The notes under the pieces: model-generated
Told to the model about the DNA's origin: nothing
Databases searched by the model: none
Seen by the model: only the letters and a program-made list of their open reading frames with translations
NCBI RefSeq assembly: GCF_001279005.1
Contig: NZ_LGCN01000204.1
Span: forward strand, 5,022-69,021
Length of the DNA: 64,000 nucleotides
Reading direction: 5' to 3'
DNA from: Streptomyces caelestis
GTDB taxonomy: Bacteria; Actinomycetota; Actinomycetes; Streptomycetales; Streptomycetaceae
Position numbers and translations under genes: made by a program
Shown: in pieces, positions 18,429 through 27,932 of the stretch
Position numbering within the stretch: the first letter of the stretch is position 1
How the letters are laid out: every line of letters begins with the position of its first letter

Positions 18429-19106
18429 TCAGCTCTTCTCGAACCGGAAGCCCACACCGCGCACGGTCGCGATGTAGCGGGGGTTGGCCGCGTCGTCGCC
18501 CAGCTTCTTGCGCAGCCAGGAGATGTGCATGTCGAGGGTCTTGGTGGAGGACCACCAGGTGGTGTCCCAGACCTCGCGCATCAACTGGTCGCGGGTGACG
18601 ACCCGGCCCGCGTCCCGCACCAGGACCCGCAGCAGGTCGAACTCCTTCGCGGTGAGCTGGAGCTCCTCGTCGCCCATCCACGCCCGGTGCGACTCGACGT
18701 CGATGCGCACCCCGTGGGTGGCGGGCGGCTGCTGGGGCTCGGCGGAACCGCGCCGCAGCAGGGCCCGCACCCGGGCCAGCAGCTCGGCGAGCCGGAACGG
18801 CTTGGTGACGTAGTCGTCGGCGCCCGCGTCCAGGCCGACGACCGTGTCCACCTCGTCGGCGCGCGCGGTCAGGATCAGCAGGGGGACCGTGTGCCCCTCG
18901 GAGCGGAGCCGGCGGGCGACCTCCAGACCGTCCATGCCGGGCAGTCCGAGATCCAGCACCACCAGGTCGACGCCGCCCTGCATGCCGGCTTCGAGCGCGG
19001 TGGGTCCGTCCTCACGCACCTCGACTTCGTAGCCCTCCCGGCGCAGGGCGCGGGCCAGCGGCTCCGAGATGGACGCGTCGTCCTCGGCGAGCAGTACACG
19101 GGTCAT
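18429..19106 (-). CDS. OmpR/PhoB-family response regulator
   Basis: 225 residues. Receiver domain: acidic pair in LLAEDDASISE, phosphoacceptor Asp in VVLDLGLPGMDGLEV, Thr/Ser in LILTARADE and Lys in YVTKPFRLAELLAR. The C-terminal winged helix (about 130-225) has ELQLTAKEFDLLRVL and WLRKKLGDDAANPRYIATVR. Cognate regulator of the kinase just downstream. Its 5' side faces the 513-bp region before the POT transporter. Confidence 0.95.
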   Translation of the reverse strand: MTRVLLAEDDASISEPLARALRREGYEVEVREDGPTALEAGMQGGVDLVVLDLGLPGMDGLEVARRLRSEGHTVPLLILTARADEVDTVVGLDAGADDYVTKPFRLAELLARVRALLRRGSAEPQQPPATHGVRIDVESHRAWMGDEELQLTAKEFDLLRVLVRDAGRVVTRDQLMREVWDTTWWSSTKTLDMHISWLRKKLGDDAANPRYIATVRGVGFRFEKS

Positions 19107-19619
19107 GCAGTGATGGTAGTCCCGCCGCCGAGGGGCCCGGGGTGTGATCGCGGGCGTTGTCCCTTACCTCCGGCATGCCCGTTTCCCACCTACGGCGCTC
19201 TTGGTTCGCGCCTGCGGCTGTGGGGTGCGAACCTGAGAGAGACCTTCGAATGGGTGATCGCGGTTCCAGTGAAACCTGTGATCCCTGTCTCAAGTCCTTC
19301 CATATCCGGCACTGTCCTGCCGTATGGTGAATCAACGCCTGTTGCACCACGGGGGCCTTTGGCGCAGTCGACGCCGAGGGTCTCTTTTGTGTGCGGGCCG
19401 GCTTCTCCGCCGGCCCCGGAAGGAATGACCTGTGGCCGGGCCTCCCCGCGCACTGACGCGCGTAGAGGTGTGGATCCCGGTGGTCGCCGTCCGCCGTTCC
19501 GCGACCCGGAGCGGCCTCCCCCGGGCGTGGGGTGGACGGTACGACCCCGCCGGTGCCGGCCGCCCCCCACCGGGCGCGTACACGCTCGCGCGACGCGTCC
19601 CGACCAGCAAGGATCGACC
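19107..19619. other. 513-bp intergenic region / long transporter leader
   Basis: No convincing gene. It holds a strong hairpin GGGCCGGC-TTCTCC-GCCGGCCC at 19395-19416 and a smaller GGTTCGC/GCGAACC repeat at about 19203-19233. A 34-codon open frame from ATG 19324 ends at 19428, and its stop overlaps an ATG in frame with the transporter. The A+T content around 19230-19330 is higher than elsewhere, so a promoter is likely there. No known riboswitch class was recognised. Confidence 0.5.
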
Positions 19620-21116
19620 ATGGCGTCCAGCCTGACGAAGGACTCGGTCACCCCGGGCACCCCCGGCTCCGAGAAGACCTTCTTCGGCCACCCCCGCGGA
19701 CTGGCCACTCTCTTCATGACCGAGATGTGGGAGCGTTTCTCCTACTACGGCATGAGGGCTCTGCTCCCGCTGTACCTCGTCGCGCCGGGCGGCCTGGCCC
19801 TGAGCGCCGGCACCGCGACGGCGATCTACTCGGTGTACGTGTCGCTGGTGTACCTGCTCGCCATGCCCGGCGGCTGGTTCGGCGACCGTGTCTGGGGTCC
19901 CCGCAAGACCGTCGCCGTCGCCGGCGGCGTCATCATGCTGGGCCACCTGACGCTGGCCCTGCCGTCCTCCGGCACCTTCTACGCGGGTCTCGGTCTGGTC
20001 GCCATCGGCTCCGGCCTGCTGAAGGCCAACATCTCCACCATGGTCGGCCACCTCTACAAGGGCCCGGACGACCCGCGCCGGGACGGTGGCTTCACCGTCT
20101 TCTACATGGGCATCAACCTGGGCGCCTTCGCCGCGCCGCTGATCATCGGCACCATCGGCGAGAGCGTCAACTGGCACCTGGGCTTCGCGCTCGCCGCGCT
20201 GGGCATGGGTCTGGGCCTGGTCCAGTTCCTGCTGGGCAGCCGTCACCTGGACGCGCACTCCAGCGTCGTCCCGAAGCCCCTGTCGGCCGAGGAGAAGTCC
20301 GCCACCCTGCGCAAGGCCGCCCTCTGGGCGGGCATCGCCGTCGTCGCCTACACCGCCCTCGGCCTCTCCGGCCACTACACGCTGAACTGGGTCCTGGTCC
20401 CGCTGACGCTGCTCGGTGTGATCATCCCGGTGATGGTGCTGGTCCGCATCAAGCGCGACAGGGAGCTCGACCGCGCCGAGCAGTCGAAGATGTCCGCGTA
20501 CATCTGGTTCTTCGTCGCCGCGGCCGTGTTCTGGATGATCTACGACCAGGGCGGCTCGACGCTGTCGATCTTCGCCGACGCGTCGGCCGACAACACCGTC
20601 CTCGGCTGGGGGTTCCCGGTCTCCTGGTACCAGTCGGTCAACCCGGTCCTGATCATGGCGCTGGCCCCGGTCTTCGCCTGGGTCTGGCTGGCGCTGAACC
20701 GGCGCGGCAAGGAGCCGAGCACGATCGTGAAGTTCTCCTCCGGCCTGGTGCTGGTCGGCGCGTCCTTCTTCCTCTTCCTGGCCCCGCTGTCGATCGCCGA
20801 GGGCGGTCACAAGGCGGCGGCGCTGTGGCTGGTGGCGATCTACTTCACGCAGACCGTCGGTGAGCTGCTGCTCTCCCCGGTCGGCCTGTCGGTCACCACG
20901 AAGATGGCGCCCGCGAAGTACGCCTCGCAGATGATGGGCGTCTGGTTCCTGGCCGTCACCGCCGGTGACGCCACGACCGGTCTGCTCTCCATCGCCGGCG
21001 TCGACCTGAACAAGACGGGCATCGTCGCGCTGGAGGCGAGCCTCGCGGTGGTCGCCGGTGTCGCGGTGTGGATGTACCGCAACAAGGTCAAGGCCCTCAT
21101 GGGCGACGTGCGCTGA
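19620..21116 (+). CDS. POT/PTR family proton-dependent oligopeptide transporter
   Basis: 498 residues, about 12-14 membrane helices. FFGHPRGLATLFMTEMWERF followed by SYYGMRALLPLYL contains the ExxER motif in helix 1 needed for proton coupling in peptide transporters. GGWFGDRVWGPRKTV and FYMGINLGAFAAP are further POT signatures. Likely role: uptake of di- and tripeptides with protons. The ATG at 19620 follows AAGGA; the frame is open for 2.6 kb upstream, but only through GC-rich non-coding sequence. An 18-base hairpin follows. Confidence 0.93.
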   Translation: MASSLTKDSVTPGTPGSEKTFFGHPRGLATLFMTEMWERFSYYGMRALLPLYLVAPGGLALSAGTATAIYSVYVSLVYLLAMPGGWFGDRVWGPRKTVAVAGGVIMLGHLTLALPSSGTFYAGLGLVAIGSGLLKANISTMVGHLYKGPDDPRRDGGFTVFYMGINLGAFAAPLIIGTIGESVNWHLGFALAALGMGLGLVQFLLGSRHLDAHSSVVPKPLSAEEKSATLRKAALWAGIAVVAYTALGLSGHYTLNWVLVPLTLLGVIIPVMVLVRIKRDRELDRAEQSKMSAYIWFFVAAAVFWMIYDQGGSTLSIFADASADNTVLGWGFPVSWYQSVNPVLIMALAPVFAWVWLALNRRGKEPSTIVKFSSGLVLVGASFFLFLAPLSIAEGGHKAAALWLVAIYFTQTVGELLLSPVGLSVTTKMAPAKYASQMMGVWFLAVTAGDATTGLLSIAGVDLNKTGIVALEASLAVVAGVAVWMYRNKVKALMGDVR

Positions 21117-21140
21117 GCCATCCCCCCCCACGGCTCGACG

Positions 21141-21179
21141 CGAAGGCCCCTGGAAACCGGCGGTTTCCAGGGGCCTTCG
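21141..21179 (+). terminator. strong hairpin terminator of the POT transporter
   Basis: Perfect 18-base arms (21141-21158 and 21162-21179) with a three-base loop, 24 bases after the stop. Another inverted repeat at 21282-21312 lies nearer the convergent arsI stop. Confidence 0.85.
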
Positions 21180-21335
21180 GGCGTTGCGACGAGGCTCCGA
21201 CGCCGGGTGCTCCGGGTGCTCCGGGTGCGGATCCCGCGGGCGTGCCGGGTCCGGGCCACGCTCGCCCCGGCCACCGTGAAACCCGGGCCGTGCGCGACGC
21301 ACCGGGCCCGGGCATGGCGGTGTCCCGGGGCCGGG

Positions 21336-21899
21336 TTACGCCGGTGCTCCGAGTTCCGCCCAGACCGTCTTGCCCGCGATGTCCGCGGCCCGGAGGACTC
21401 CCCAGTCCAGGCAGAGCCGCTGCACGATGAACATGCCGTGGCCGCCCGGGCGGCCCGCCCGGTGCGGGGTGCGCGGGGCCGGCTGGCCCGTGCCCCGGTC
21501 GGTGACCTCGATCCGGATCACCTTCTTGTCGCAGGTGATGGCCAGATGGTCCGGCCCTTCGGCGTGCAGGCAGGCGTTGGTGACCAGTTCGGAGACGACG
21601 AGCAGGACGTCCTCGGCGGCGGCCCGCCGATCGGCGGTGTCGGCGGGCAGCCAGCCCCACGCGTACAGCGCCTGGCGGGTGAAGTCACGGGCGAGCGGTA
21701 CGACGCCGCTCTGGTCGTCGAAGCTCAGCCGGTAGACCTGGCCGCCGCCCGGCGGCCCGGAAGACCCCGACGGCTCGGTGGGCACGGCGACGCCCCCGTC
21801 GGAGGCGCTCGCCGTCGGCGCGCCGCCCCCGGGCGTCCCGGAAGCGCCGCTGGGCTCCGGACCGCGGTCGCCCGGCGGGTAGGGCCGGGTGGTGCTCAT
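21336..21899 (-). CDS. arsI: RsbW/SpoIIAB-type anti-sigma factor (HATPase)
   Basis: 187 residues: about 50 residues of low-complexity Gly/Pro/Ser, then a GHKL ATPase domain with VVSELVTNACLHA (N box), EVTDRGTGQP (G1) and RPGGHGMFIVQRL (G2). These proteins bind a sigma factor and phosphorylate the antagonist. It lies downstream of a STAS antagonist gene and near a divergent SigB/SigF-type sigma gene, the layout I recall for prsI-arsI/sigI in S. coelicolor; the symbol rests on that. A 242-bp gap separates it from prsI, so an internal promoter is possible. Confidence 0.85.
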   Translation of the reverse strand: MSTTRPYPPGDRGPEPSGASGTPGGGAPTASASDGGVAVPTEPSGSSGPPGGGQVYRLSFDDQSGVVPLARDFTRQALYAWGWLPADTADRRAAAEDVLLVVSELVTNACLHAEGPDHLAITCDKKVIRIEVTDRGTGQPAPRTPHRAGRPGGHGMFIVQRLCLDWGVLRAADIAGKTVWAELGAPA

Positions 21900-22141
21900 C
21901 AGCGCTTCACCTCACCGTGTCACCAGTTCACGATTCAAAAGTTCCCGTACTAGATCGGTCCCGCGCGGACGACCCATCCGGTTCCCGGCGCCCTCGCGAC
22001 CACCGTGCCCGACGCGTTCAGGGTCTCTCCTGCCCGGGCGTGCCGAGGGGACACCCCCGTATTCGCAAGAAAAGGCGTGCCGGAAGCGGCCCTCCGGCAA
22101 CGAGGGCGACGCGAGAGCCCGGCCGGGCCTGCCCGCGCGCG

Positions 22142-22519
22142 TCACGCGGAATCGTCGGCCAGCGCCGCCTCGAGCGTGTCGTGGACGGCGAACACCGCGT
22201 CCGCTCCCGTGATCTCGAAGACGCGCGCGACGACGGGCTGCATCCCCACGAGATGGACCCCGCCTCCGGCCGCCTCGGCCTTCAGCCGGGCGCCGAGCAA
22301 CACGTTCAGCCCCGTGGAGTCACAGAACTCCAGCCGGGAGCAGTCGATGACAAGCCGCTTGAATCCCTTGGCGAGACAGTCCTCCAGTGGCTCCCGCAAC
22401 AGATCGGCGGTGTGGTGATCCAACTCACCCGCCGGAGTCACGACGGCACTGGGGCCCTCTTCTCGCACCTCGACCAGAAGCCGGCCAGACTGTGCGCTGC
22501 CGACCGTCCCGCGGTCCAT
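22142..22519 (-). CDS. prsI: STAS-domain anti-sigma factor antagonist
   Basis: 125 residues, one STAS domain. LEFCDSTGLNVLLGARL contains the Asp-Ser-Thr-Gly site whose Ser is phosphorylated by the anti-sigma kinase; GELDHHTADLLREPLEDCL is the usual first half. When dephosphorylated such proteins capture the anti-sigma factor and free sigma. First of the two-gene set with arsI and divergent from sigI. The symbol is assigned from synteny recalled for S. coelicolor. Confidence 0.85.
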   Translation of the reverse strand: MDRGTVGSAQSGRLLVEVREEGPSAVVTPAGELDHHTADLLREPLEDCLAKGFKRLVIDCSRLEFCDSTGLNVLLGARLKAEAAGGGVHLVGMQPVVARVFEITGADAVFAVHDTLEAALADDSA

Positions 22520-22770
22520 GCCGTCTCTCTCTCCCGACCTCTTGGCTGCTTACTGACGTCCTCGAACATTACGCCTTATGGCGACGCTTCGACAGCCTAA
22601 CAATCGCGCACAAACAGACATATGCGGACAGACTGCACTTGCGATCGGCTCGGGAAAGCGGGTAGGGCTAGTAAGAACACGCAACCGACACGGCCGGCTT
22701 TGGAGGCGCCGCACACCGCAGTGCACGTATCGGCTTCGGCAGCCATATGCCGAGAACGATGGAGGACATC

Positions 22771-23685
22771 ATGTCACCCCGGCTCGACGCATCGCGTACC
22801 CCGAAAGCGACGTCGACACTCCCTCCGGAACATCTGGATCCCATCGAGCAGGACGACCCGGGTGTCGTCCCGGACGACCTACTCGCCGGGCTCCCGGAGA
22901 TCCCCCCGTACGACGAGGTGGGCCCGGTCGACGCGCGAGCCCTCTCCAAGACCCTCTTCGAGCGCTTGGAGTCGCTGGAGGAAGGCACCCAGGAGTACTC
23001 GTACGTACGCAACACGCTCGTCGAGCTGAACCTCGCCCTGGTCAAGTTCGCCGCCTCCCGTTTCCGCTCGCGCAGCGAGCCGATGGAGGACATCATCCAG
23101 GTCGGCACCATCGGCCTGATCAAGGCGATCGACCGCTTCGAACCGTCGCGCGGTGTGGAGTTCCCCACGTTCGCGATGCCCACCATCATCGGCGAGGTCA
23201 AGCGCTTCTTCCGCGACACCTCGTGGTCCGTGCGCGTACCGCGCCGGCTGCAGGAGCTCCGGCTCGACCTGGCCAAGGCCGGTGACGAGCTGGCCCAGCA
23301 GCTGGACCGGGCGCCGACGGTGGCCGAACTGGCCGAGCGTCTGGGCATCACCACCGAAGAGGTCATCGAGGGCATGGCGGCGTCGAACGCCTACACCGCC
23401 TCCTCGCTGGACGCCCAGCCGGAGGAGGACGACACCGAGGGCGCCCTGGCGGACCGGATCGGCTACGAGGACCACGGACTCGAAGGCATCGAGTACGTCG
23501 AGTCGTTGAAGCCGCTGATCGCCGAACTGCCGCCGCGGGAACGGAAGATCCTCTCCCTGCGCTTCGTCGCGGGCATGACCCAGTCCGAGATCGGCGAGGA
23601 ACTGGGCATCTCCCAGATGCACGTCTCCCGCCTGCTGTCGCGGACGCTGGTGAAGCTGCGCAAAGGACTCACCGTAGAGGAATGA
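22771..23685 (+). CDS. sigI: SigB/SigF/SigG-family stress RNA polymerase sigma factor
   Basis: 304 residues from ATG 22771, chosen because GGAGG at 22761-22765 lies five bases upstream; ATG 22747 and 22759 are in frame but worse placed. Region 2 reads EPMEDIIQVGTIGLIKAIDR, then EFPTFAMPTIIGEVKRFFRD for promoter melting. Region 3 is APTVAELAERLGITTEEVIE, and region 4 LPPRERKILSLRFVAGMTQS with the helix-turn-helix SEIGEELGISQMHVSRLLSR. Related Streptomyces sigmas serve osmotic stress and development. It is divergent from prsI-arsI, which should control it. The 250 bp between prsI and sigI hold an AT-rich stretch suited to divergent promoters. Confidence 0.92.
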   Translation: MSPRLDASRTPKATSTLPPEHLDPIEQDDPGVVPDDLLAGLPEIPPYDEVGPVDARALSKTLFERLESLEEGTQEYSYVRNTLVELNLALVKFAASRFRSRSEPMEDIIQVGTIGLIKAIDRFEPSRGVEFPTFAMPTIIGEVKRFFRDTSWSVRVPRRLQELRLDLAKAGDELAQQLDRAPTVAELAERLGITTEEVIEGMAASNAYTASSLDAQPEEDDTEGALADRIGYEDHGLEGIEYVESLKPLIAELPPRERKILSLRFVAGMTQSEIGEELGISQMHVSRLLSRTLVKLRKGLTVEE

Positions 23686-23711
23686 CCCTCACCGGGTGAC
23701 GTGCGCCCTCC

Positions 23712-23739
23712 GGGGGCGGTCCGCGACCGGGCCGCCCCC
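23712..23739. terminator. hairpin terminator between sigI and hutI
   Basis: GGGGGCGG at 23712-23719 pairs with CCGCCCCC at 23732-23739; it lies between convergent stops at 23685 and 23768. Confidence 0.55.
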
Positions 23740-23767
23740 TTCGGCGCGTCCGGGAGCGCCGGGCCGC

Positions 23768-24940
23768 TCACACCCTGCGCACGCCCCGGCGCCACACCCC
23801 CGCGACCAGCGGGACACCGGGCCGGTAGGCGAGGTGGACGTGGCTCGGGGCGTCGAGGAGGGTGAGATCGGCGTACGCGCCCGGGGCCAGCCGGCCGATG
23901 TCGTCACGGCGCAGGGCCGCGGCGCCGCCCGCGGTGGCCGCCCGGACCGCCTCGTCCGGCGTCATGCCCATGTCGCGCACGGCGAGCGCGACGCAGAAGG
24001 GCACGGAGGACGTGAAGGACGAGCCGGGGTTGCAGTCGGTGGACAGCGCGACGGTGACGCCCGCGTCCAGCAGCCGGCGGGCGTCCGGCCACTCGGCACG
24101 GGTGGAGAACTCGGCGCCGGGGAGCAGGGTGGCGACGGTGTTCCCGCCGGCGAGGGCGTCCACGTCGGCGTCGGTGAGGTGGGTGCAGTGGTCGGCGCTG
24201 GCCGCGTCGAGTTCGACGGCGAGCCGGACGCCGGGGCCGTACGACAGCTGGTTGGCGTGGACGCGCGGGTGCAGGCCCCTCGCCTTCCCGGCGGTGAGGA
24301 TCGCGCGGGCCTGGTCGCCGTCGAAGGCGCCCTCCTCGCAGAAGACGTCGATCCAGCGGGCGTGCGGTGCGCAGGCGTCCAGCATCTCGCCGGTGACCAG
24401 GGCCACGTATCCGGCCGGGTCCTCGGCGTACTCGGGCGCGACGACGTGGGCGCCGAGGTAGGTGACCTCGTCGGTGTGGCGGGCGGCCAGGCGCAGGGCG
24501 CGGGCCTCGTCCTCGACGGTCAGGCCGTAGCCGGACTTGGTCTCGAAGGTCGTGGTGCCCTGGCGGAGCGCCTCGTCGAGGAGACGGACGAGGTTCGCCT
24601 CCAGTTCCGCGTCGGCGGCGGCCCGGGTGGCGGCGACGGTCGTGCGGATGCCGCCGGCGCCGTAGGCGCGGCCGGACATCCGGGCGTTGAACTCCTCGGT
24701 GCGGTCACCGGCGAAGACCAGGTGGGAGTGGGAGTCGACGAAGCCCGGCAGGACCGCCCGGCCCCCGGCGTCGACCCGGTTGTCGGTGGCGGGTGCTTTC
24801 CTTGACTCACCGGTCCACACGACGCGGTCGCCCTCGATGACGACGGCCGCGTCCCGGACCAGGCCGAGGGGGGAATCGTCCCTCAGGGAGGGGTCGTTGG
24901 TGACCAGCGTGGCGATGTTGCTGATGACGGTGCTGCTCAT
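23768..24940 (-). CDS. hutI: imidazolonepropionase
   Basis: 390 residues. Third step of histidine breakdown: hydrolysis of imidazolone-5-propionate to N-formimino-L-glutamate. Amidohydrolase fold with [17 protein letters not shown] (HxH metal site), [55 protein letters not shown] and the [15 protein letters not shown]sp/Asn-Pro-Gly block typical of HutI. Start ATG 24940. It is last in the hutU-M20-hutF-hutI operon, 20 bases after hutF. Confidence 0.95.
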   Translation of the reverse strand: MSSTVISNIATLVTNDPSLRDDSPLGLVRDAAVVIEGDRVVWTGESRKAPATDNRVDAGGRAVLPGFVDSHSHLVFAGDRTEEFNARMSGRAYGAGGIRTTVAATRAAADAELEANLVRLLDEALRQGTTTFETKSGYGLTVEDEARALRLAARHTDEVTYLGAHVVAPEYAEDPAGYVALVTGEMLDACAPHARWIDVFCEEGAFDGDQARAILTAGKARGLHPRVHANQLSYGPGVRLAVELDAASADHCTHLTDADVDALAGGNTVATLLPGAEFSTRAEWPDARRLLDAGVTVALSTDCNPGSSFTSSVPFCVALAVRDMGMTPDEAVRAATAGGAAALRRDDIGRLAPGAYADLTLLDAPSHVHLAYRPGVPLVAGVWRRGVRRV

Positions 24941-24960
24941 GGTGTCCTCATGGGTGGTCG

Positions 24961-26304
24961 TCAGACGCGCAGTGCCTCGACGGCCCGCGCGAGGGCTCCG
25001 GGTACGTCGGGGACGAGCGTGTGCGCCCCGTCGCGTACGACGTGCCGGCCCGCCACGACCGTGTGCCGCACGTCCGCCGCTGTCGCCGCGAATACGGCCG
25101 TCTCGGCGCCGAGTCGGGGCGGTGGCCCCGCTGTTCTGACCGAGTCGAGCGCGAGGGTGGTGAAGTCGGCGCGCGCCCCGGCCTCGATGCGGCCGGTGTC
25201 GTCCCAGCCGAGGGCGGCGTGTCCGTCCGCGGTGGCGGCCCGCAGCAGCGCGGCGGCCGTCCAGTGGCCGCGGGTGCGGGTGCGCAGGCGCTCGTCGAGC
25301 TCCAGCGCGCGGGCCTCTTCGAGCAGGTCGATCACGGCGTGGCTGTCGGAGCCGAGGGAGAGTGGGGAACCCTCGTTCTGCAGGGCGGCGGCCGGACCGA
25401 TCCCGTCGGCGAGGTCGCGTTCGGTCGTCGGGCACATACAGGTGCCGGTGCCGCTGCCGCCGATGAGGGTGATGTCCTCGGCGGTGAGGTGGGTGTTGTG
25501 GACACCGGTGGTGCGCGGTCCGAGGACGCCGTGCAGGGCCAGGAGCTGTGCCGGGGTGCAGCCGTGGACCTCCCGGCAGGCGTCGTTCTCGGCGGTCTGC
25601 TCGGACAGGTGCACGTGGAGCGGGGCCCGCCGCTCCTCGGCCCACCGCGCCACGGTCGCCAACTGCTCCGCCGGTACGGCCCGGACGGAGTGGACCGCCG
25701 CACCGATCCGTGCGTGGTCCCGTTCCCCGAGGGCGGAACAGCGCTGGGCCCAGGCGTCCGCGTCGCCGTCGGAGAAGCGGAGCTGGTGGGTGGTGGGCGG
25801 CTGTCCGAAACCGGAGGAGAGGTAGGCGGTGTCGAGGAGGGTGATGCGGATGCCGGCCTCGGCGGCGGCCTCGACGAGCGCCTCGCCCATGGCGTTGGGG
25901 TCGGCGTAGGGCGTGCCGCCGGGGGCGTGGTGGACGTAGTGGAACTCGCCGACCGCCGTGATGCCCGCCAGCGCCATCTCGGCGTACACGGCCCGGGCGA
26001 GGGCGTGGTAGGTGTCCGGGGTGAGCCGGTCGGCCGTGGCGTACATGATCTCGCGCCAGGTCCAGAAGGTGCCGGAGCCCACCTGGACGGTGGAGCGCAG
26101 GGCGCGGTGGAAGGCGTGGCTGTGCGCGTTCGCCAGTCCCGGCAGGGTCAGTCCGCGCAGGATCTCGGCGCCGGGCGGCGGGGCGGGGGTGTCCGGGCGG
26201 ACGGCGGTGATGCGGCCGCCCCGGACCTCCGTGGTCACGCCCGGTTCGACGTGGGTGCCGAGCCAGGCGTGCTCCAGCCAGTACGTCCGCGGGGTGGCAG
26301 TCAC
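24961..26304 (-). CDS. hutF: formimidoylglutamate deiminase
   Basis: 447 residues from GTG 26304. It converts N-formimino-L-glutamate to N-formyl-L-glutamate and ammonia. Amidohydrolase features: [18 protein letters not shown] (HxH plus Phe), [58 protein letters not shown] and [17 protein letters not shown]. The [11 protein letters not shown] and HLSEQ patterns separate HutF from cytosine/guanine deaminases. GTG overlaps the stop of the upstream M20 gene as GTGA, so translation is coupled. Confidence 0.93.
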   Translation of the reverse strand: MTATPRTYWLEHAWLGTHVEPGVTTEVRGGRITAVRPDTPAPPPGAEILRGLTLPGLANAHSHAFHRALRSTVQVGSGTFWTWREIMYATADRLTPDTYHALARAVYAEMALAGITAVGEFHYVHHAPGGTPYADPNAMGEALVEAAAEAGIRITLLDTAYLSSGFGQPPTTHQLRFSDGDADAWAQRCSALGERDHARIGAAVHSVRAVPAEQLATVARWAEERRAPLHVHLSEQTAENDACREVHGCTPAQLLALHGVLGPRTTGVHNTHLTAEDITLIGGSGTGTCMCPTTERDLADGIGPAAALQNEGSPLSLGSDSHAVIDLLEEARALELDERLRTRTRGHWTAAALLRAATADGHAALGWDDTGRIEAGARADFTTLALDSVRTAGPPPRLGAETAVFAATAADVRHTVVAGRHVVRDGAHTLVPDVPGALARAVEALRV

Positions 26305-27932
26305 GTGCAGGCCAGTCCTTCCAGTACGTCGGCGAGGGCGAGGACCCCGGCCACGCAGTCGTCCTCGTCGGCGGACTCGGCCGGGGAGTGCGAGACGCCG
26401 GTGGGGTTGCGCACGAACAGCATGGCGGTCGGGACGCGTCCGGAGAGGATTCCGGCGTCGTGTCCGGCGCCGGTGCCGAGGACGGGCACCCTGAGGTCGG
26501 TGTCGCCGCCGAGGATGCGGGCGAGCTCGTCGCGCAGGGCGTGGTCGAACTCGACGACGGGGGTGAAGGACTCGCGTTCGACGTCGAGTGTGACGCCGTG
26601 CTCCCGCGCGTGGGCGCGGGCGGCCTGCCGCACGCCGTCCACGACGGCGTCCAGGCTCTTCTGGTCGGAGGCGCGGGAGTCGAGCCAGCCGCGCACCAGG
26701 GAGGGGACGGCGTTGACGCCGTTGGGCTCGACGGCGATCTTGCCGAAGGTGGCTACGGCACCGGCGAGTTCGGCCTCCCGGCGGGCGGCGAGGACGGTCC
26801 CGGCGTACGACAGCATGGGGTCGCGCCGGTCGGCGAGCCGGGTGGTGCCGGCGTGGTTGGCCTCGCCCCGGAAGTCGAACCGCCAGCGGCCGTGCGGCCA
26901 GATGGCGGACGCGATGCCGACGCGGTCGCCGGACAGGTCGAGGGCGCGGCCCTGTTCGACGTGGAGTTCCACGAAGGCGCCGATGAGGTCGAGCCGTTCG
27001 GGGTCGGGGCCGATGGCGCCAGGGTCGTGTCCGGCGGCCTCCATGGCCTGCGGGAGCGTGACGCCGTCCCCGTCGGTGAGCCGGTGGGCCTGCTCGACGG
27101 TGAGCGCGCCCGCGGTGAGCCGGGAGCCGACGCAGGCGAGCCCGAAGCGGGCGCCCTCCTCGTCCCCGAAGTTGACGATGCCGAGCGGCTTGGCGAACCG
27201 CGCGCCCCGCCGACGCAGTTCGTCGAGCGCGGCGAAGGCGGACACGACCCCGAGGGGCCCGTCGAAGGCCCCGCCGTCGGGCACGGAGTCGAGGTGCGAC
27301 CCGGTGACGACGGCGTCCCCCCGCGCGGGCTCGCCCAGCCAGGCCCACTGGTTCCCGTTCCGGTCGATCTCGTAGGTCAGTCCTCGGCCACGGGCCTGCT
27401 CCTCGAACCACCTCCGGCACTCGGAGTCGGCCCGGGTCCAGGCGAACCGCCGGTAGCCGCCGGAGGCGGCGTCGCGCCCGATGGGCAGCAGCTGCCGCCA
27501 CATCTCGTGGAACGAGGGCGGCACAACCCACGAACCACCGCCCGGCTGACGGCCGCCGGGCTGTAGGCCGCCCGGCTGTGGGCCGCCCGGCTGTGAACCC
27601 TCAAGCTGTGGGCCGCCCGACTGTGGGCCCCCGGGCTGTGGGCCGCCAGGCTGCGAACCGCCCGACTGTAGGCCCCCAGGCTGTAGGCCGCCCGACTGCA
27701 GGCCGCCGGGCTGTGGGCCGCCAGGCTGCGAGCCGCCGGACTGTGAGCCGCCAAGCTGTAGGCCGCCCGGCTGCGAACCGCCCGACTGCGAACCGCCCGG
27801 CTGTGGGCAGTCGTTCCGTAGGGCGATGGGGGTGTCTCCTCTGCCTTTCGGGCCATGGGGGAGGGCGGGCACAGCCGAACCCGCGGGCGGTGACGACCCG
27901 CCCGCCCCCGCTGAGGAGGCGCCGTCCCTCAC
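26301..27932 (-). CDS. M20/AllC-like amidohydrolase with repetitive N-terminal extension; candidate formylglutamate hydrolase
   Basis: 543 residues if translated from GTG 27932, which overlaps the hutU stop as GTGA. Residues about 45-134 are PGG(S/L/P)Q repeats encoded by a 15-bp minisatellite. The enzyme proper begins near residue 140 ([10 protein letters not shown]) and has M20 metal sites: [37 protein letters not shown] and GTGAGHDAG. This subgroup holds allantoate amidohydrolase and N-carbamoyl-amino-acid hydrolases. Between hutU and hutF, with no classical HutG in the operon, it may hydrolyse N-formylglutamate to glutamate and formate (inference). An internal GTG at 27524 would give a normal-length enzyme without the repeats. 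Confidence 0.85.
   Translation of the reverse strand: MRDGASSAGAGGSSPPAGSAVPALPHGPKGRGDTPIALRNDCPQPGGSQSGGSQPGGLQLGGSQSGGSQPGGPQPGGLQSGGLQPGGLQSGGSQPGGPQPGGPQSGGPQLEGSQPGGPQPGGLQPGGRQPGGGSWVVPPSFHEMWRQLLPIGRDAASGGYRRFAWTRADSECRRWFEEQARGRGLTYEIDRNGNQWAWLGEPARGDAVVTGSHLDSVPDGGAFDGPLGVVSAFAALDELRRRGARFAKPLGIVNFGDEEGARFGLACVGSRLTAGALTVEQAHRLTDGDGVTLPQAMEAAGHDPGAIGPDPERLDLIGAFVELHVEQGRALDLSGDRVGIASAIWPHGRWRFDFRGEANHAGTTRLADRRDPMLSYAGTVLAARREAELAGAVATFGKIAVEPNGVNAVPSLVRGWLDSRASDQKSLDAVVDGVRQAARAHAREHGVTLDVERESFTPVVEFDHALRDELARILGGDTDLRVPVLGTGAGHDAGILSGRVPTAMLFVRNPTGVSHSPAESADEDDCVAGVLALADVLEGLACT
27531..27800. repeat. 15-bp minisatellite, 18 copies
   Basis: Eighteen tandem 15-base units of the form CTGYRRRCCGCCMGR (plus strand), with a degenerate 19th at 27801-27815. 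The period is a multiple of three and stays open in frame on the minus strand, giving PGGxQ repeats with x = Ser, Leu or Pro. Gln and the Gly pair do not vary. Confidence 0.9.

Noticed and set aside
16953..19619. An open frame reading into the POT transporter for 2.6 kb upstream of its start.
   Set aside because: It runs across the two-component genes on the other strand as a GC-bias shadow. The conserved protein begins at ATG 19620.
22640..22670. GGGTAG upstream of sigI as a SigB-type -10 element.
   Set aside because: No well-placed -35 element was found and a six-base match is expected by chance.
27531..27815. Tandem 15-bp repeats considered as a CRISPR array.
   Set aside because: There are no spacers, the units are contiguous and too short, and no cas genes are present. 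It is a coding minisatellite.
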